From contig MFIX01000250.1 of NCBI GenBank assembly GCA_001780825.1, forward strand, positions 10,167 through 17,779: 7,613 bases of DNA, in the 5' to 3' direction. Made by a program: the position numbers and the translations under genes. Positions 1 through 6,949 of the stretch are shown here, piece after piece. Below the pieces are notes generated by a model. It was not told the DNA's origin and made no database searches. It saw only the letters and a list, made by a program, of their open reading frames with translations. The stretch is from Candidatus Glassbacteria bacterium RIFCSPLOWO2_12_FULL_58_11 (lineage in GTDB: Bacteria; Gemmatimonadota; Glassbacteria; GWA2-58-10). The first letter of the stretch is position 1. Each line of letters opens with the position of its first letter.

Positions 1-362
1 GCAACTCGATCCTGGCCCCGGCGGTTTCAGTCAGCCTGGGCTATCAGAAAACCGGAGACCTCACCATGCGGCTGGGACCGGCATCCCAGGCCCTGCTTAA
101 CCCGGAGGCCGAAATCTCCACCACCGCTTTCCGGATCGAGGCAAGCAAAAACCTGTTTGTCATTACCCCCTACGCCGGGGTGGGAGTAAACCGGAACAAG
201 GCCAAAATCTCCGTGGCTGGAGTGAAAATCGAGGGCAGCGAGAATGATGCGGTTTATTACGGGGGAGTGGAATGGAATATCCTGCTGCTCAGGTTGGGAC
301 TGGAGGTAGGACATACCGGGGAGGACACGTTCGCTACGCTGGGGGCGAGGATAACGCTGTAA
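1..362 (+). CDS. Probable outer-membrane beta-barrel protein, C-terminal part (5' end outside window)
   Basis: The reading frame is open from the left edge (first complete codon at position 3) to a TAA at 360-362, so this is the last 119 or so residues of a longer protein. The ATG at 66 is probably internal, because the frame continues upstream without a stop. The visible part alternates hydrophobic and polar residues in short strands separated by Gly/Asn/Asp turns, for example ITPYAGVGVNRNKAKISVAG and GGVEWNILLLRLGLEVGH. It ends on a strand-like segment (ATLGARITL). This pattern is typical of the last strands of an outer-membrane barrel, although the final residue is Leu rather than the usual Phe or Tyr. 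No specific family or substrate can be named. A terminator-like hairpin follows about 60 nt downstream. The barrel assignment is inferred from pattern only; a soluble beta-rich protein is the alternative. Confidence 0.6.
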   Translation, partial: NSILAPAVSVSLGYQKTGDLTMRLGPASQALLNPEAEISTTAFRIEASKNLFVITPYAGVGVNRNKAKISVAGVKIEGSENDAVYYGGVEWNILLLRLGLEVGHTGEDTFATLGARITL

Positions 363-418
363 GTCGGGTCCGGGTGAAAAATATTAATTTGTGAACGGGA
401 ACGAAATTTCCATTTTAC

Positions 419-481
419 TGTAGGGGCAGGCCCGTGTGCCTGCCCTTTTCTTTTGGGCGGCCACGGGGGGCCGCACCTACA
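419..481. repeat. 63-bp intergenic inverted-repeat element (REP/MITE-like)
   Basis: The element is bounded by TGTAGG (419-424) and CCTACA (476-481), which are exact inverted copies. Inside are two hairpins: GGGCAGGC (424-431) pairing with GCCTGCCC (438-445), and GCGGCC (457-462) pairing with GGCCGC (469-474), each with a 6-nt loop. They are separated by a T-rich spacer (446-454). This two-hairpin layout with short terminal inverted repeats resembles dispersed intergenic repeats of the REP or miniature-transposon type. Only one copy is present in the window, so dispersal cannot be shown here. It encodes no protein. Confidence 0.6.
424..454 (+). terminator. Rho-independent terminator for the barrel gene, formed by the left arm of the repeat
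   Basis: A perfect 8-bp GC-rich stem (424-431 with 438-445, loop 432-437) is followed at once by TTTTCTTTT (446-454). This is the form of an intrinsic terminator on the + strand, about 60 nt after the barrel gene's stop. On the - strand neither hairpin of the repeat is followed by a T-run, so it is not an obvious terminator for coaE. Confidence 0.65.
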
Positions 482-531
482 ATAGATCCCGAGACCCCTC
501 ATGTTTTAATCAGGACTCACTACTGCGCATT

Positions 532-1128
532 TCAGCGCACCAGGCTGTCGAACAGCTCGAGAGCCTTCTTTCGCAGTCCTTCCGCATCCTCGCTGTTATC
601 GATAATATAATCCGCGCGTTTTTTCAATTCATCCGGCGGCAGTTGTACCTCCATGATCTTCTCGATTGTCCTGCGGTCCATTTTTCCCTTGTCCAGCATC
701 CGGGATATTTTAAGTTCGCGCGGAGCATCGACTACTACCATAACATCGACATAGCGCTCGAAGCCGAACTCGAAGATCAGGGCGGCATCCACGACTACGG
801 CTTTCACTCCCTCCCGGCCGGCCTCTTTAAGCTGACGGTTGATGTTGCGAATAATCTCGGGGTGCACGACCGCGTTGAGCGCCCGGGTATTCTCCTCGCT
901 TGAAAACGCTATCTCTGCGGTCCGCTTTCGGTTTAGCGAGCCATCCTCATGCAGGATTTCCTTGCCGAACAGCCGGGTCAGCTCGGCCAGCGCCTCGCTC
1001 CCCGGCTTGACCGCCGAGCGGCCCAGCTCATCCGCATCGATGACTACAGCTCCGCGCTGCTCTCTCCAGATTTTCGCCACCGTGCTCTTGCCCGATCCCG
1101 CGTTCCCTGTCAGACCGATTGAGATCAT
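532..1128 (-). CDS. coaE: Dephospho-CoA kinase
   Basis: CoaE phosphorylates the 3'-hydroxyl of the ribose in dephospho-CoA with ATP, the last step of coenzyme A synthesis in the cytosol. The 198-residue protein has the family's usual length. It begins with the P-loop GNAGSGKS (residues 8-15) and continues with the DAD motif (31-33), VHPEI (88-92), a strand ending in Asp114 followed by LIFE (117-120), and a C-terminal ADYIIDN segment (172-178). The frame extends in-phase to an ATG at 1200, but those 24 extra residues would overlap the end of polA and would precede the P-loop in a way not seen in the family. The ATG at 1128 has GGAGG just upstream and puts the P-loop at its normal place. The gene lies 31 nt after the polA stop on the same strand, so the two are probably co-transcribed. 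No clear terminator follows on this strand. The assignment is very secure. Confidence 0.95.
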   Translation of the reverse strand: MISIGLTGNAGSGKSTVAKIWREQRGAVVIDADELGRSAVKPGSEALAELTRLFGKEILHEDGSLNRKRTAEIAFSSEENTRALNAVVHPEIIRNINRQLKEAGREGVKAVVVDAALIFEFGFERYVDVMVVVDAPRELKISRMLDKGKMDRRTIEKIMEVQLPPDELKKRADYIIDNSEDAEGLRKKALELFDSLVR

Positions 1129-1137
1129 CCCGCCTCC
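1129..1137 (-). promoter_or_regulatory. Ribosome binding site that fixes the coaE start
   Basis: Read on the - strand, GGAGG (1137-1133) lies 4 nt before the ATG at 1128. It supports the short form of coaE over the 72-nt longer in-frame form starting at 1200. Confidence 0.7.
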
Positions 1138-1159
1138 GGAAATTTTCAACTTTTGCTGT

Positions 1160-3862
1160 TTACTTGCACTCCAGCCAGTTTTTCCCGACCCCCCAGTCAA
1201 CCTTGACCGGAACTTTCAGCTCCACCGCATGCTCCATAACCTCGCAAACCAGAGCGCCGACAGCCTCGGCCTGAGACTCCGGCACCTCGAACACCAGCTC
1301 GTCGTGCACCTGGATATTCATCCGCGCCTCGGGGAACTCTTGCCGCAGCCTGCGGTCCACCTGGATCATCGCCACCTTGATCAGGTCGGCGGCCGAGCCC
1401 TGGATCGGCGTGTTGAGCGCGATCCGCTCCGAGTTCTGGCGCGCCATGTGGTTTGAGCTGTTGATCTCCGGCAGTTGCCTTCTGCGGCCCAGGATCGTGC
1501 TCACCCAGCCTTTTTCGCGGGCCGAGGCCACCGTGAGATCGATGAACTCCCGGATTCTCGGGAAACGGTCGAAATAGTCATCGATGAACTGTTTTGCGTC
1601 TTTGTAGGGAATTTTAAGCTCGCTCGACAGCCGGTGCGCTCCCATGCCGTAGAGCACTCCGAAATTGATGGTCTTGGCCCGGCTGCGCTGCTCGGTGGTA
1701 ACCTCCCCGGGTTTCAATCCGAAAAGGCGCGCCGAGGTCTCGGTGTGGATATCGACTCCGCTGGTGAAAGCCTCGATCATCGACTGGTCCTGGCTCAGGT
1801 GGGCCAGCACCCGGAGCTCGATCTGGCTATAGTCCGCGCAAAGCAGCACCCTGCCCGGCCCGCCGGGGATGAACCCCTTGCGGATGCGGCGGCCCTCCTC
1901 GGTCCGGATCGGGATGTTTTGCAGGTTCGGATTGTTGCTCGAGAGCCGGCCGGTGGCCGCCACCACCTGGTTGAACTGCGTGTGTATCCTGTGGGTGACC
2001 GGGTTTACCTGCTCCGGCAGGGAATCCACGTAGGTGGATTTGAGCTTGGTCAGCTCCCGGTACTCCAGGACCACCGCCGGCAGCTCGTGGCTGGAGCCCA
2101 GCTCGGCAAGCACCGAGCTGTCCGTGGAAAAACCGGTTTTGGTTTTTTTGCCGTGTTTGAGGCCGAGCTCCTCGAACAGCACCTGGGCCATTTGCTGGGT
2201 TGAATTAATATTGAACTCGTGGCCGGCAAGCTCGTAACAGCGGGCCTCGAGCCCGGCCAGGCGGCTCTCCATGTCCCGGCTCAGCTCTTTCATATAGGGG
2301 ACATCGATTGCCACCCCGTTAATTTCCATGCGTGCCAGGACCGGGATCAGGGGCAGCTCCACCGTGCGGTAGAGCCGGTCCAGCTCCGGCTCGCTTTTCA
2401 GGTGCCCGCCCAGCACCTCATCGAGAATCAGGGTAATGTCCGCATCCTCGGCGGAGTAGCGGCAGGCCTCCGCCAGCGGCACCTTGTCGAAGGTCACCTG
2501 GTCTTTGCCCTTACCGGTCACCTCCTCGTAGCTGACCATCCGGTAGCCGAGGAACGCCTCGGAGAGGTGGTCCAGCTTGTGGCTGCGGCCCCCCGGATCG
2601 AGAAGGTAAGAGACGATCATCGGGTCGCCCACAATACCCTCGACCGGCATCCCGTGCTGCGCCAGGACAATCATGTCGTACTTGATGTTCTGTCCCACGC
2701 AGCCGATATTTTTATCGGCCAGCAGGGGGCCGAGGATTTCCCGCACCTTGTCCAGCTCCAGGTTGCCGCCCTGCTCGTGGGCCACCGGCACGTACCAGCC
2801 CTCATCCTTGCGCAGGCTCAGGGAAATTCCGACCAGCCGGGCCGAGACCGGATCGAGGCTCGTGGTTTCGACATCCACGGCGAATCTTCCGGCCCGGCGG
2901 ATCTCCTCCGCCAGCTCTTTCAGGGTCTCGAGCGAGTCGACCAGGCGGTATTTCTTCTCGGACTGTTTCCATATTTGTTCTTCCCTTTTGCGCAGTCCGT
3001 AGCGCTCCCGCAGGGATCTGAATTCGAGAATTTCGAACAACTCGTCCAGCTTATCCAGGTCCGGCTCCTCCAGGCGGAGTTTCTCCCAATCCAGCTCGAC
3101 CGGGACATCGGTGCGGATAGTCACCAGCCTCCGGGAGAGGAAAGCCTCCTCGCGGCCCGCGGCCAGCTTCTCGCGCAGGCTGTCCGGCTTGATCCGCTCC
3201 AGGTTCGCATAGATATCGTCCAGCGAGTCGAACTCGGCGAGCAACTTCTGCGCCGAAACCTTGCCCACGCCCCGCACTCCGGGCACATTGTCCGCCGAAT
3301 CGCCGGTAAGGGCCAGGAAGTCGATGGTTTTCTGCGGCGGCACTCCAAGGCGCTCCGCGGCGTTCTCCGGAGTGACCCATTCGGTTTCCTCGCCCCTGCC
3401 GTGACGGTTATAAAGCGCGGTGTTGCCGTCGATCAACTGATAGAAATCCTTATCCCCCGAAACTATTACCGTTTGGTCTCCATCCGCGGAGAGACGGCGG
3501 GCGATAGTGCCGATCACGTCATCCGCCTCGAAGCCGTCCATTTCGAGGATGGGGATCCTGAACGCCTCATGCATCAGGCTGCGCGCCAGGGGAATCTGGC
3601 TGCGCAGCTCGGCCGGCATTTTTTCACGGGTGGCTTTGTACTGCGGGTATATTTCATCGCGAAAGGTGGGCTTCGAGGTATCGAGCACCAACGCCAGATA
3701 GTCCGGCGAGCACTCCTCCAGCAGGCGTCCGAGCTGAAGGGTCAGGCCGAATACCGCGCTGGTATTTTCGCCTTTGGAATTTATACGCGGACTGTTTATA
3801 AAAGCGAAATGCGCCCGATAGAGCATTGCATAGCCATCGAGCAGGAAAAGCCGTCGCGCCAT
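1160..3862 (-). CDS. polA: DNA polymerase I
   Basis: PolA fills gaps, removes RNA primers of Okazaki fragments and serves excision repair. The 900-residue protein has all three domains. The 5' nuclease (about 1-290) shows Asp9, FEADD (111-115), SGDKD (135-139), TGDSADN (186-192) and a helix-hairpin-helix near 195-211. The 3'-5' proofreading domain (about 305-490) keeps Asp330 and Glu332 (DVETTSLD), Asp396 in NIKYD, and Tyr469/Asp473 in YSAEDAD, so proofreading should be active. The polymerase domain (about 500-900) has motif A DYSQIELR (Asp677), the O-helix R726-K730-F734-Y738, and motif C QVHDE (His853, Asp854, Glu855). Phe734 is the E. coli-type residue at the position that discriminates against dideoxynucleotides. 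The ATG at 3862 has GGGAG (3875-3871) 8 nt upstream, and the 5' nuclease motif begins at residue 5. coaE follows 31 nt downstream. The gene looks complete and undamaged. Confidence 0.98.
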   Translation of the reverse strand: MARRLFLLDGYAMLYRAHFAFINSPRINSKGENTSAVFGLTLQLGRLLEECSPDYLALVLDTSKPTFRDEIYPQYKATREKMPAELRSQIPLARSLMHEAFRIPILEMDGFEADDVIGTIARRLSADGDQTVIVSGDKDFYQLIDGNTALYNRHGRGEETEWVTPENAAERLGVPPQKTIDFLALTGDSADNVPGVRGVGKVSAQKLLAEFDSLDDIYANLERIKPDSLREKLAAGREEAFLSRRLVTIRTDVPVELDWEKLRLEEPDLDKLDELFEILEFRSLRERYGLRKREEQIWKQSEKKYRLVDSLETLKELAEEIRRAGRFAVDVETTSLDPVSARLVGISLSLRKDEGWYVPVAHEQGGNLELDKVREILGPLLADKNIGCVGQNIKYDMIVLAQHGMPVEGIVGDPMIVSYLLDPGGRSHKLDHLSEAFLGYRMVSYEEVTGKGKDQVTFDKVPLAEACRYSAEDADITLILDEVLGGHLKSEPELDRLYRTVELPLIPVLARMEINGVAIDVPYMKELSRDMESRLAGLEARCYELAGHEFNINSTQQMAQVLFEELGLKHGKKTKTGFSTDSSVLAELGSSHELPAVVLEYRELTKLKSTYVDSLPEQVNPVTHRIHTQFNQVVAATGRLSSNNPNLQNIPIRTEEGRRIRKGFIPGGPGRVLLCADYSQIELRVLAHLSQDQSMIEAFTSGVDIHTETSARLFGLKPGEVTTEQRSRAKTINFGVLYGMGAHRLSSELKIPYKDAKQFIDDYFDRFPRIREFIDLTVASAREKGWVSTILGRRRQLPEINSSNHMARQNSERIALNTPIQGSAADLIKVAMIQVDRRLRQEFPEARMNIQVHDELVFEVPESQAEAVGALVCEVMEHAVELKVPVKVDWGVGKNWLECK

Positions 3863-3910
3863 TGTTCATTCTCCCGGGGACTGCTGTCAAGATATCGAGT
3901 TTAAGCTTCC

Positions 3911-3944
3911 GACTAAAATGATTGCCGACACCAAGCTTTTAGTC
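3911..3944. repeat. 8-bp inverted repeat in the polA upstream region
   Basis: GACTAAAA (3911-3918) and TTTTAGTC (3937-3944) are perfect inverted copies separated by 18 nt. AAGCTT also occurs twice nearby (3903-3908 and 3933-3938). The arms fall over the candidate polA promoter, so the repeat could be an operator. This is an inference from position; no known regulator site is recognised. Confidence 0.4.
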
Positions 3945-3946
3945 AA
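3918..3946 (-). promoter_or_regulatory. Candidate sigma70-type promoter for polA-coaE
   Basis: On the - strand, TTGACT (3946-3941, 5 of 6 to the -35 consensus) is followed after 17 nt by AATCAT (3923-3918, 4 of 6 to the -10 consensus but lacking the important first T). Transcription would start near 3911 and leave a leader of about 50 nt before polA. This is moderate evidence only. Confidence 0.35.
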
Positions 3947-4002
3947 GTCTTTTCCCCCCGGAAAGTCTGACCGCAGGCTCAGCCGGAAGAGCCAGGCCGG
4001 CC

Positions 4003-4031
4003 TTGACAGCCAAAGCAATTGATTGTAGTAT
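4003..4031 (+). promoter_or_regulatory. Sigma70-type promoter for the metallophosphoesterase gene
   Basis: A perfect TTGACA (4003-4008) is followed after exactly 17 nt by TAGTAT (4026-4031, matching consensus at positions 1, 2, 5 and 6). Transcription would start near 4038, giving a leader of about 100 nt before the ATG at 4140. A 6-bp inverted repeat, CCGCTG (4041-4046) with CAGCGG (4085-4090), lies in that leader but is too short to interpret. Confidence 0.5.
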
Positions 4032-4139
4032 TTGAAGTTGCCGCTGATCGGCGCTGAACCTGCATCTGGATTTTCCGGCGCTTCCAGCGGTTCGCAAGCA
4101 ATTCTCCGGGTAGCTGGAGGAGACAAAGGAGGCTGATAA

Positions 4140-5135
4140 ATGTTGCTCTCGCACCAGGCAAAGACTCGCGGATCGGTGGCGATTTATATGCTGGCGGCGG
4201 CCGCCCTGCTACTGTCTTCGGACTGCGGTATCCACCCGGCCTTTTCCGCCGGGAGCGCTCCTTTCACTTTTACGGTCGCCGCGGACATGCGCGAGTTCGC
4301 CGGCCCGGAGTACGATTCGAGCGAGTATTTCCGCGGCGTCTGCGAGGCGATCGCCGCGGCCGGCAAAGGCGCTTTCATGCTCAGCCCAGGCGATATCGAC
4401 CCGCCCAAATACGTGTACAAAACAATCCTGGAGGTATTGGGGCAGGACTATCCCTGGTATCCGGTGGTGGGCAACCACGAGACGGAAACGCCGGAGGACA
4501 TGGCCTGGGTGCGTGAATTCAACCCGGGCGGTAATAAATTACCCAATATTAACCGCCATGGACCCGAGAACGGTGAGGAATCCACTTATTCGTTCGATTA
4601 TGCCAATGCGCATTTCGTGGGTCTCAACCAGTATTATGACGGCGGCTCGGACACGGGAAGCGATGGGGATATTGTTGATGCGCTCTACGACTGGCTGAAA
4701 AGCGACCTCGAGGCCAACACCCAACCCTATGTCTTTGTCTTCGGCCACGAACCGATCATCCCCGCGCCGGACATCGACAATGGGCGTGTCCGGCATTCGG
4801 AAGACAGCCTGAACAAGCACGGGCAAAATAACTCACGCTTCCTGAAACTGCTTGCCGCTAACAAAGTCAGCGCATATATCTGCGGCCACACGCACAGCGC
4901 TTCGATCCTGAATATCAACGGCGTCTGGCAGCTCGATGCGGGCCACAGCCGCGGCAAAGGCGATAAAGACGCCAGAAGCACTTTCCTGCGGGTGCGGGTT
5001 CCCGCCGAAGGGCCGCCGGTGGCGGAGGTCTGGCGCGATGACGGCAAAGGCGGCAAGTACAGTCTGCACTCCACCTGGGAGCTGACCGACTTCACCCGGC
5101 CCGCGAAAACGGACGGGCAAGGGCAGCCGAAGTAA
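4140..5135 (+). CDS. Exported calcineurin-like metallophosphoesterase
   Basis: This 331-residue protein belongs to the calcineurin-like phosphoesterase superfamily, two-metal enzymes that hydrolyse phosphomono- or diesters. The superfamily motifs appear in order: a first-strand Asp (VAADMREF, Asp49), GD (84-85), GNHE (111-114), GHE (202-204) and GHTH (249-252). The first motif is D-x-R (Asp49, Arg51) rather than the usual D-x-H, so one metal-site histidine is missing. Residues 1-37 look like a signal peptide: Lys8 and Arg10, a hydrophobic core at about 13-26, and a possible cleavage site after AFSA at 37. Cys29 is not in a good lipobox (Asp precedes it). The enzyme therefore probably acts in the periplasm or outside the cell. 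The start is well supported by AAGGAGG (4126-4132) 7 nt before the ATG. The gene stands alone, divergent from polA and 170 nt before the tonB-like gene. The substrate cannot be told from the sequence. Confidence 0.88.
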   Translation: MLLSHQAKTRGSVAIYMLAAAALLLSSDCGIHPAFSAGSAPFTFTVAADMREFAGPEYDSSEYFRGVCEAIAAAGKGAFMLSPGDIDPPKYVYKTILEVLGQDYPWYPVVGNHETETPEDMAWVREFNPGGNKLPNINRHGPENGEESTYSFDYANAHFVGLNQYYDGGSDTGSDGDIVDALYDWLKSDLEANTQPYVFVFGHEPIIPAPDIDNGRVRHSEDSLNKHGQNNSRFLKLLAANKVSAYICGHTHSASILNINGVWQLDAGHSRGKGDKDARSTFLRVRVPAEGPPVAEVWRDDGKGGKYSLHSTWELTDFTRPAKTDGQGQPK

Positions 5136-5293
5136 TGCCGGAAGCCGGAATTTGTGTAACTAATGTGATCTTATCTGACTCTAAGCTTCAGACGAACCAA
5201 AGCTATAGGACAAGGGTATTAAATACGGACAAATCATGAGAGAATCAAAAGCCTGAGCCAAACCGCAAACCACCCAGACCGGCGCAAATTTCC

Positions 5294-5308
5294 GGAGCAC
5301 TTATTTTG
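5294..5308 (+). promoter_or_regulatory. Ribosome binding site and TTG start of the tonB-like gene
   Basis: GGAG (5294-5297) lies 8 nt before a TTG at 5306-5308. Upstream in this frame there is a TGA at 5237-5239 and no ATG between it and 5306, and the transmembrane helix begins about 8 residues after the TTG. TTG is therefore the best start. The rest of the 170-nt gap from 5136 shows no convincing sigma70 promoter and no clear terminator after the phosphoesterase gene. Confidence 0.6.
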
Positions 5309-6253
5309 TCGGATGATGTCAGCCTTAAAAAAATATTTGTCATTTCCCTCCTGCTCCATCTTCTGCTGCTGTTGATCCCGCTGCGGGTCGTTGTCCGGGA
5401 TACCGCCGAGGCGATGGCCAACGAGCTCAAGGACAAAGCCGAGAAGAAATTGACTTTCGTGTTTGTCGAAACGCCGGAGAATGCCCGGGAAAGTCCGGTC
5501 GAACAGGTTACACCTTTTATCTCGGACAAAAACCTGGCGGCTTCGAACCCGCAGGCCCCTGAGAATCTGCCCATGGGGATGCCCTACCAGCAGGGCCGGT
5601 CCGAGGTGCCCGAGATGCTCCCGCAGCAGACGCCTCCCACCGCGCCTCCCGGTTCTCCGAACGAGATGACCCGGCAGCAGCAACAACAGCAGCGGCAGGA
5701 AGGCGAGCGTCAACCCAAGAACCAGGAGCAGCAGAAGCAAAATGAATCCGCGGATGCGGCCAGCCTCGACGCGCTCCGTCAGCTCGAGGCCCTCAGCCGC
5801 CTGACTCCGCCTAAACAGGAACAGCAGGCGCTGACCCCGGCGCCGCAGTTGCCGCCCGGCGAATCGAGCCCTCCATCCGCCCCGTCCGCGCCCCGTTACA
5901 ACAACCGCGGGGAACGCGCGCCGGTGGGGGCCGATTTCCAGCTCAGCACCTATAACTGGAACTGGGCGCCCTACCTGAAAGAGTTGAAAAAGAGGATCGA
6001 AAGCAATATATATCCACCGCCGGCGTTTTATATGGGGCTGGTGCGGGGCCGCACTTTCCTGCGCTTCAAGATCTTGCCGGACGGCTCGATGACCGAATTC
6101 GAGCTGATTACCTATACCGGGCACGAGTCCCTGATGAATACCAGCGTGCACGCGATCAAGGCTTCCGTGCCTTTTCTGCCGCTGCCCAGCGATTTCCCCG
6201 AGGATCACCTGGGGATAACGGTGGGCTTCTTCTATAACGAATTCATTCAATAA
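5306..6253 (+). CDS. TonB/TolA-type energy transducer
   Basis: This 315-residue protein has TonB architecture. A short cytoplasmic N-terminus with two Lys precedes a single transmembrane helix (about 8-28). The helix carries Ser14 and His18 in the S-x-x-x-H spacing of the TonB helix that contacts ExbB-ExbD. A long periplasmic linker (about 55-205) is rich in Pro, Gln and Glu, with a run of six Gln at 124-129. A C-terminal TonB-type domain (about 215-312) includes RIESNIYPPPAF, a strand pair around RTFLRFKILPDGSMTEFEL, and PFLPLPSDFPEDHLGITVGFFY. Such proteins pass proton-motive energy from the inner membrane to outer-membrane receptors, or, if TolA-like, help keep the envelope together. The gene starts with TTG and lies 36 nt upstream of the exbB-like gene, the first of three genes. 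A transducer placed first is less common than exbB-exbD-tonB. No receptor is in the window, so TonB and TolA roles cannot be separated, and I give no gene symbol. Confidence 0.87.
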   Translation: MSDDVSLKKIFVISLLLHLLLLLIPLRVVVRDTAEAMANELKDKAEKKLTFVFVETPENARESPVEQVTPFISDKNLAASNPQAPENLPMGMPYQQGRSEVPEMLPQQTPPTAPPGSPNEMTRQQQQQQRQEGERQPKNQEQQKQNESADAASLDALRQLEALSRLTPPKQEQQALTPAPQLPPGESSPPSAPSAPRYNNRGERAPVGADFQLSTYNWNWAPYLKELKKRIESNIYPPPAFYMGLVRGRTFLRFKILPDGSMTEFELITYTGHESLMNTSVHAIKASVPFLPLPSDFPEDHLGITVGFFYNEFIQ

Positions 6254-6289
6254 TTTACGGGAACGTTTCGCAAAAAGGCGGGTCGAGAG

Positions 6290-6949
6290 ATGATAGAGCT
6301 TTTCCGGCAGGGCGGTATCCTGATGTATCCGCTGGCTGTCTGTTCGATAGTGGCGGTGGCGCTGATTATCGAGCGCTCGTTGAATTTGCGCCGCAGCAAG
6401 GTCATCAAGCCTGAGATCATCCAGGTGATCGAGAATATCAAGGGCCCCGAGGACCTGGGCCTGGCTTATTCGATCTGCGAGAAGAACCAGGGGCCTTTTT
6501 CCAGCGTTATCCTTACCGCCCTGTCGATGAAAAACCTCTCGAAAGAGGAAATCAAGGAGGCGATCACCGACAACGGGCGCCAGCAGACCCGCAAGCTCGA
6601 GCGGGGGCTGGCTATACTGGAAACAGTGGCCGGCGTTTCGCCCCTGCTGGGGATCCTGGGCACCGTGCTCGGAATGATCCAGATGTTCCGCGATATCACG
6701 CAGTTCGGGATCGGACAGTCCGGAGCGATGGCCGGCGGGATCCAGGTCGCCCTGATCACCACCGCCGCAGGATTGTTTGTTGGCATTCCGGCGCTGGTGG
6801 GCTATAACTACTTTACGAACAAAGTGGATGGGCTGGTGCTGGAGCTGGAGTACTGGGCGGGCTACCTGCTGAACAAACTGACGGGCTTCCAGGGCGAATC
6901 AAAGATGCCGAACAGGGCCAAGGAACGGGCGATCGATGAAGTTTTTTGA
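6290..6949 (+). CDS. exbB: MotA/TolQ/ExbB-family proton channel protein
   Basis: In the inner membrane, ExbB/TolQ proteins form the pentameric channel that, with ExbD/TolR, uses proton flow to drive TonB or TolA. The 219-residue protein has three predicted membrane helices: about 10-28, 112-133 and 150-172. A cytoplasmic loop lies between the first two. The family signature is clear in SPLLGILGTVLGMIQMF (117-133) and GGIQVALITTAAGLFVGIPALVGYNYF (149-175). Thr125 and Thr158 correspond to the pore threonines T148 and T181 of E. coli ExbB. The glutamate equivalent to E176 of E. coli ExbB is replaced by Val153 in my alignment by eye. The start at 6290 is preceded by a purine-rich stretch (AAAAAGGCGGG, 6272-6282). 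The stop overlaps the start of the exbD-like gene by 14 nt, which suggests translational coupling. TolQ is equally possible as a name. Confidence 0.92.
   Translation: MIELFRQGGILMYPLAVCSIVAVALIIERSLNLRRSKVIKPEIIQVIENIKGPEDLGLAYSICEKNQGPFSSVILTALSMKNLSKEEIKEAITDNGRQQTRKLERGLAILETVAGVSPLLGILGTVLGMIQMFRDITQFGIGQSGAMAGGIQVALITTAAGLFVGIPALVGYNYFTNKVDGLVLELEYWAGYLLNKLTGFQGESKMPNRAKERAIDEVF

Noticed and set aside
1475..2203. 242-codon open frame on the + strand within polA
   Set aside because: It is antisense to the polymerase domain and has no motif or ribosome binding site of note; it is a codon-bias shadow.
2219..3904. 561-codon open frame on the + strand, antisense to polA
   Set aside because: It lies opposite a complete, motif-perfect polA. 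Long antisense frames are expected with GC-rich codon bias. Its translation is Gln/Leu/Arg/His-rich with no recognisable domain.
3887..4161. Several 60-80 codon - strand frames in the polA/phosphoesterase gap
   Set aside because: They overlap each other and the promoter elements, have no good ribosome binding sites, and their translations show no recognisable pattern.
5236..5256. Tiny ATG-to-TGA frame of six codons upstream of the tonB-like gene, as a possible leader peptide
   Set aside because: It has no convincing ribosome binding site, no run of regulatory codons and no attenuator hairpin after it, so it is likely chance.
5674..5698. CAG/CAA repeat as a possible phase-variable microsatellite
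   Set aside because: The run is in codon triplets, mixed CAG and CAA, and only six codons long, so slippage would not shift the frame. It is the poly-Gln part of a low-complexity linker.
5234..6250. 338-codon open frame on the - strand, opposite the tonB-like gene
   Set aside because: It is a shadow of the tonB-like gene: the Leu/Gly/Arg-rich translation mirrors the Gln/Pro codons of the other strand, and no domain is seen.
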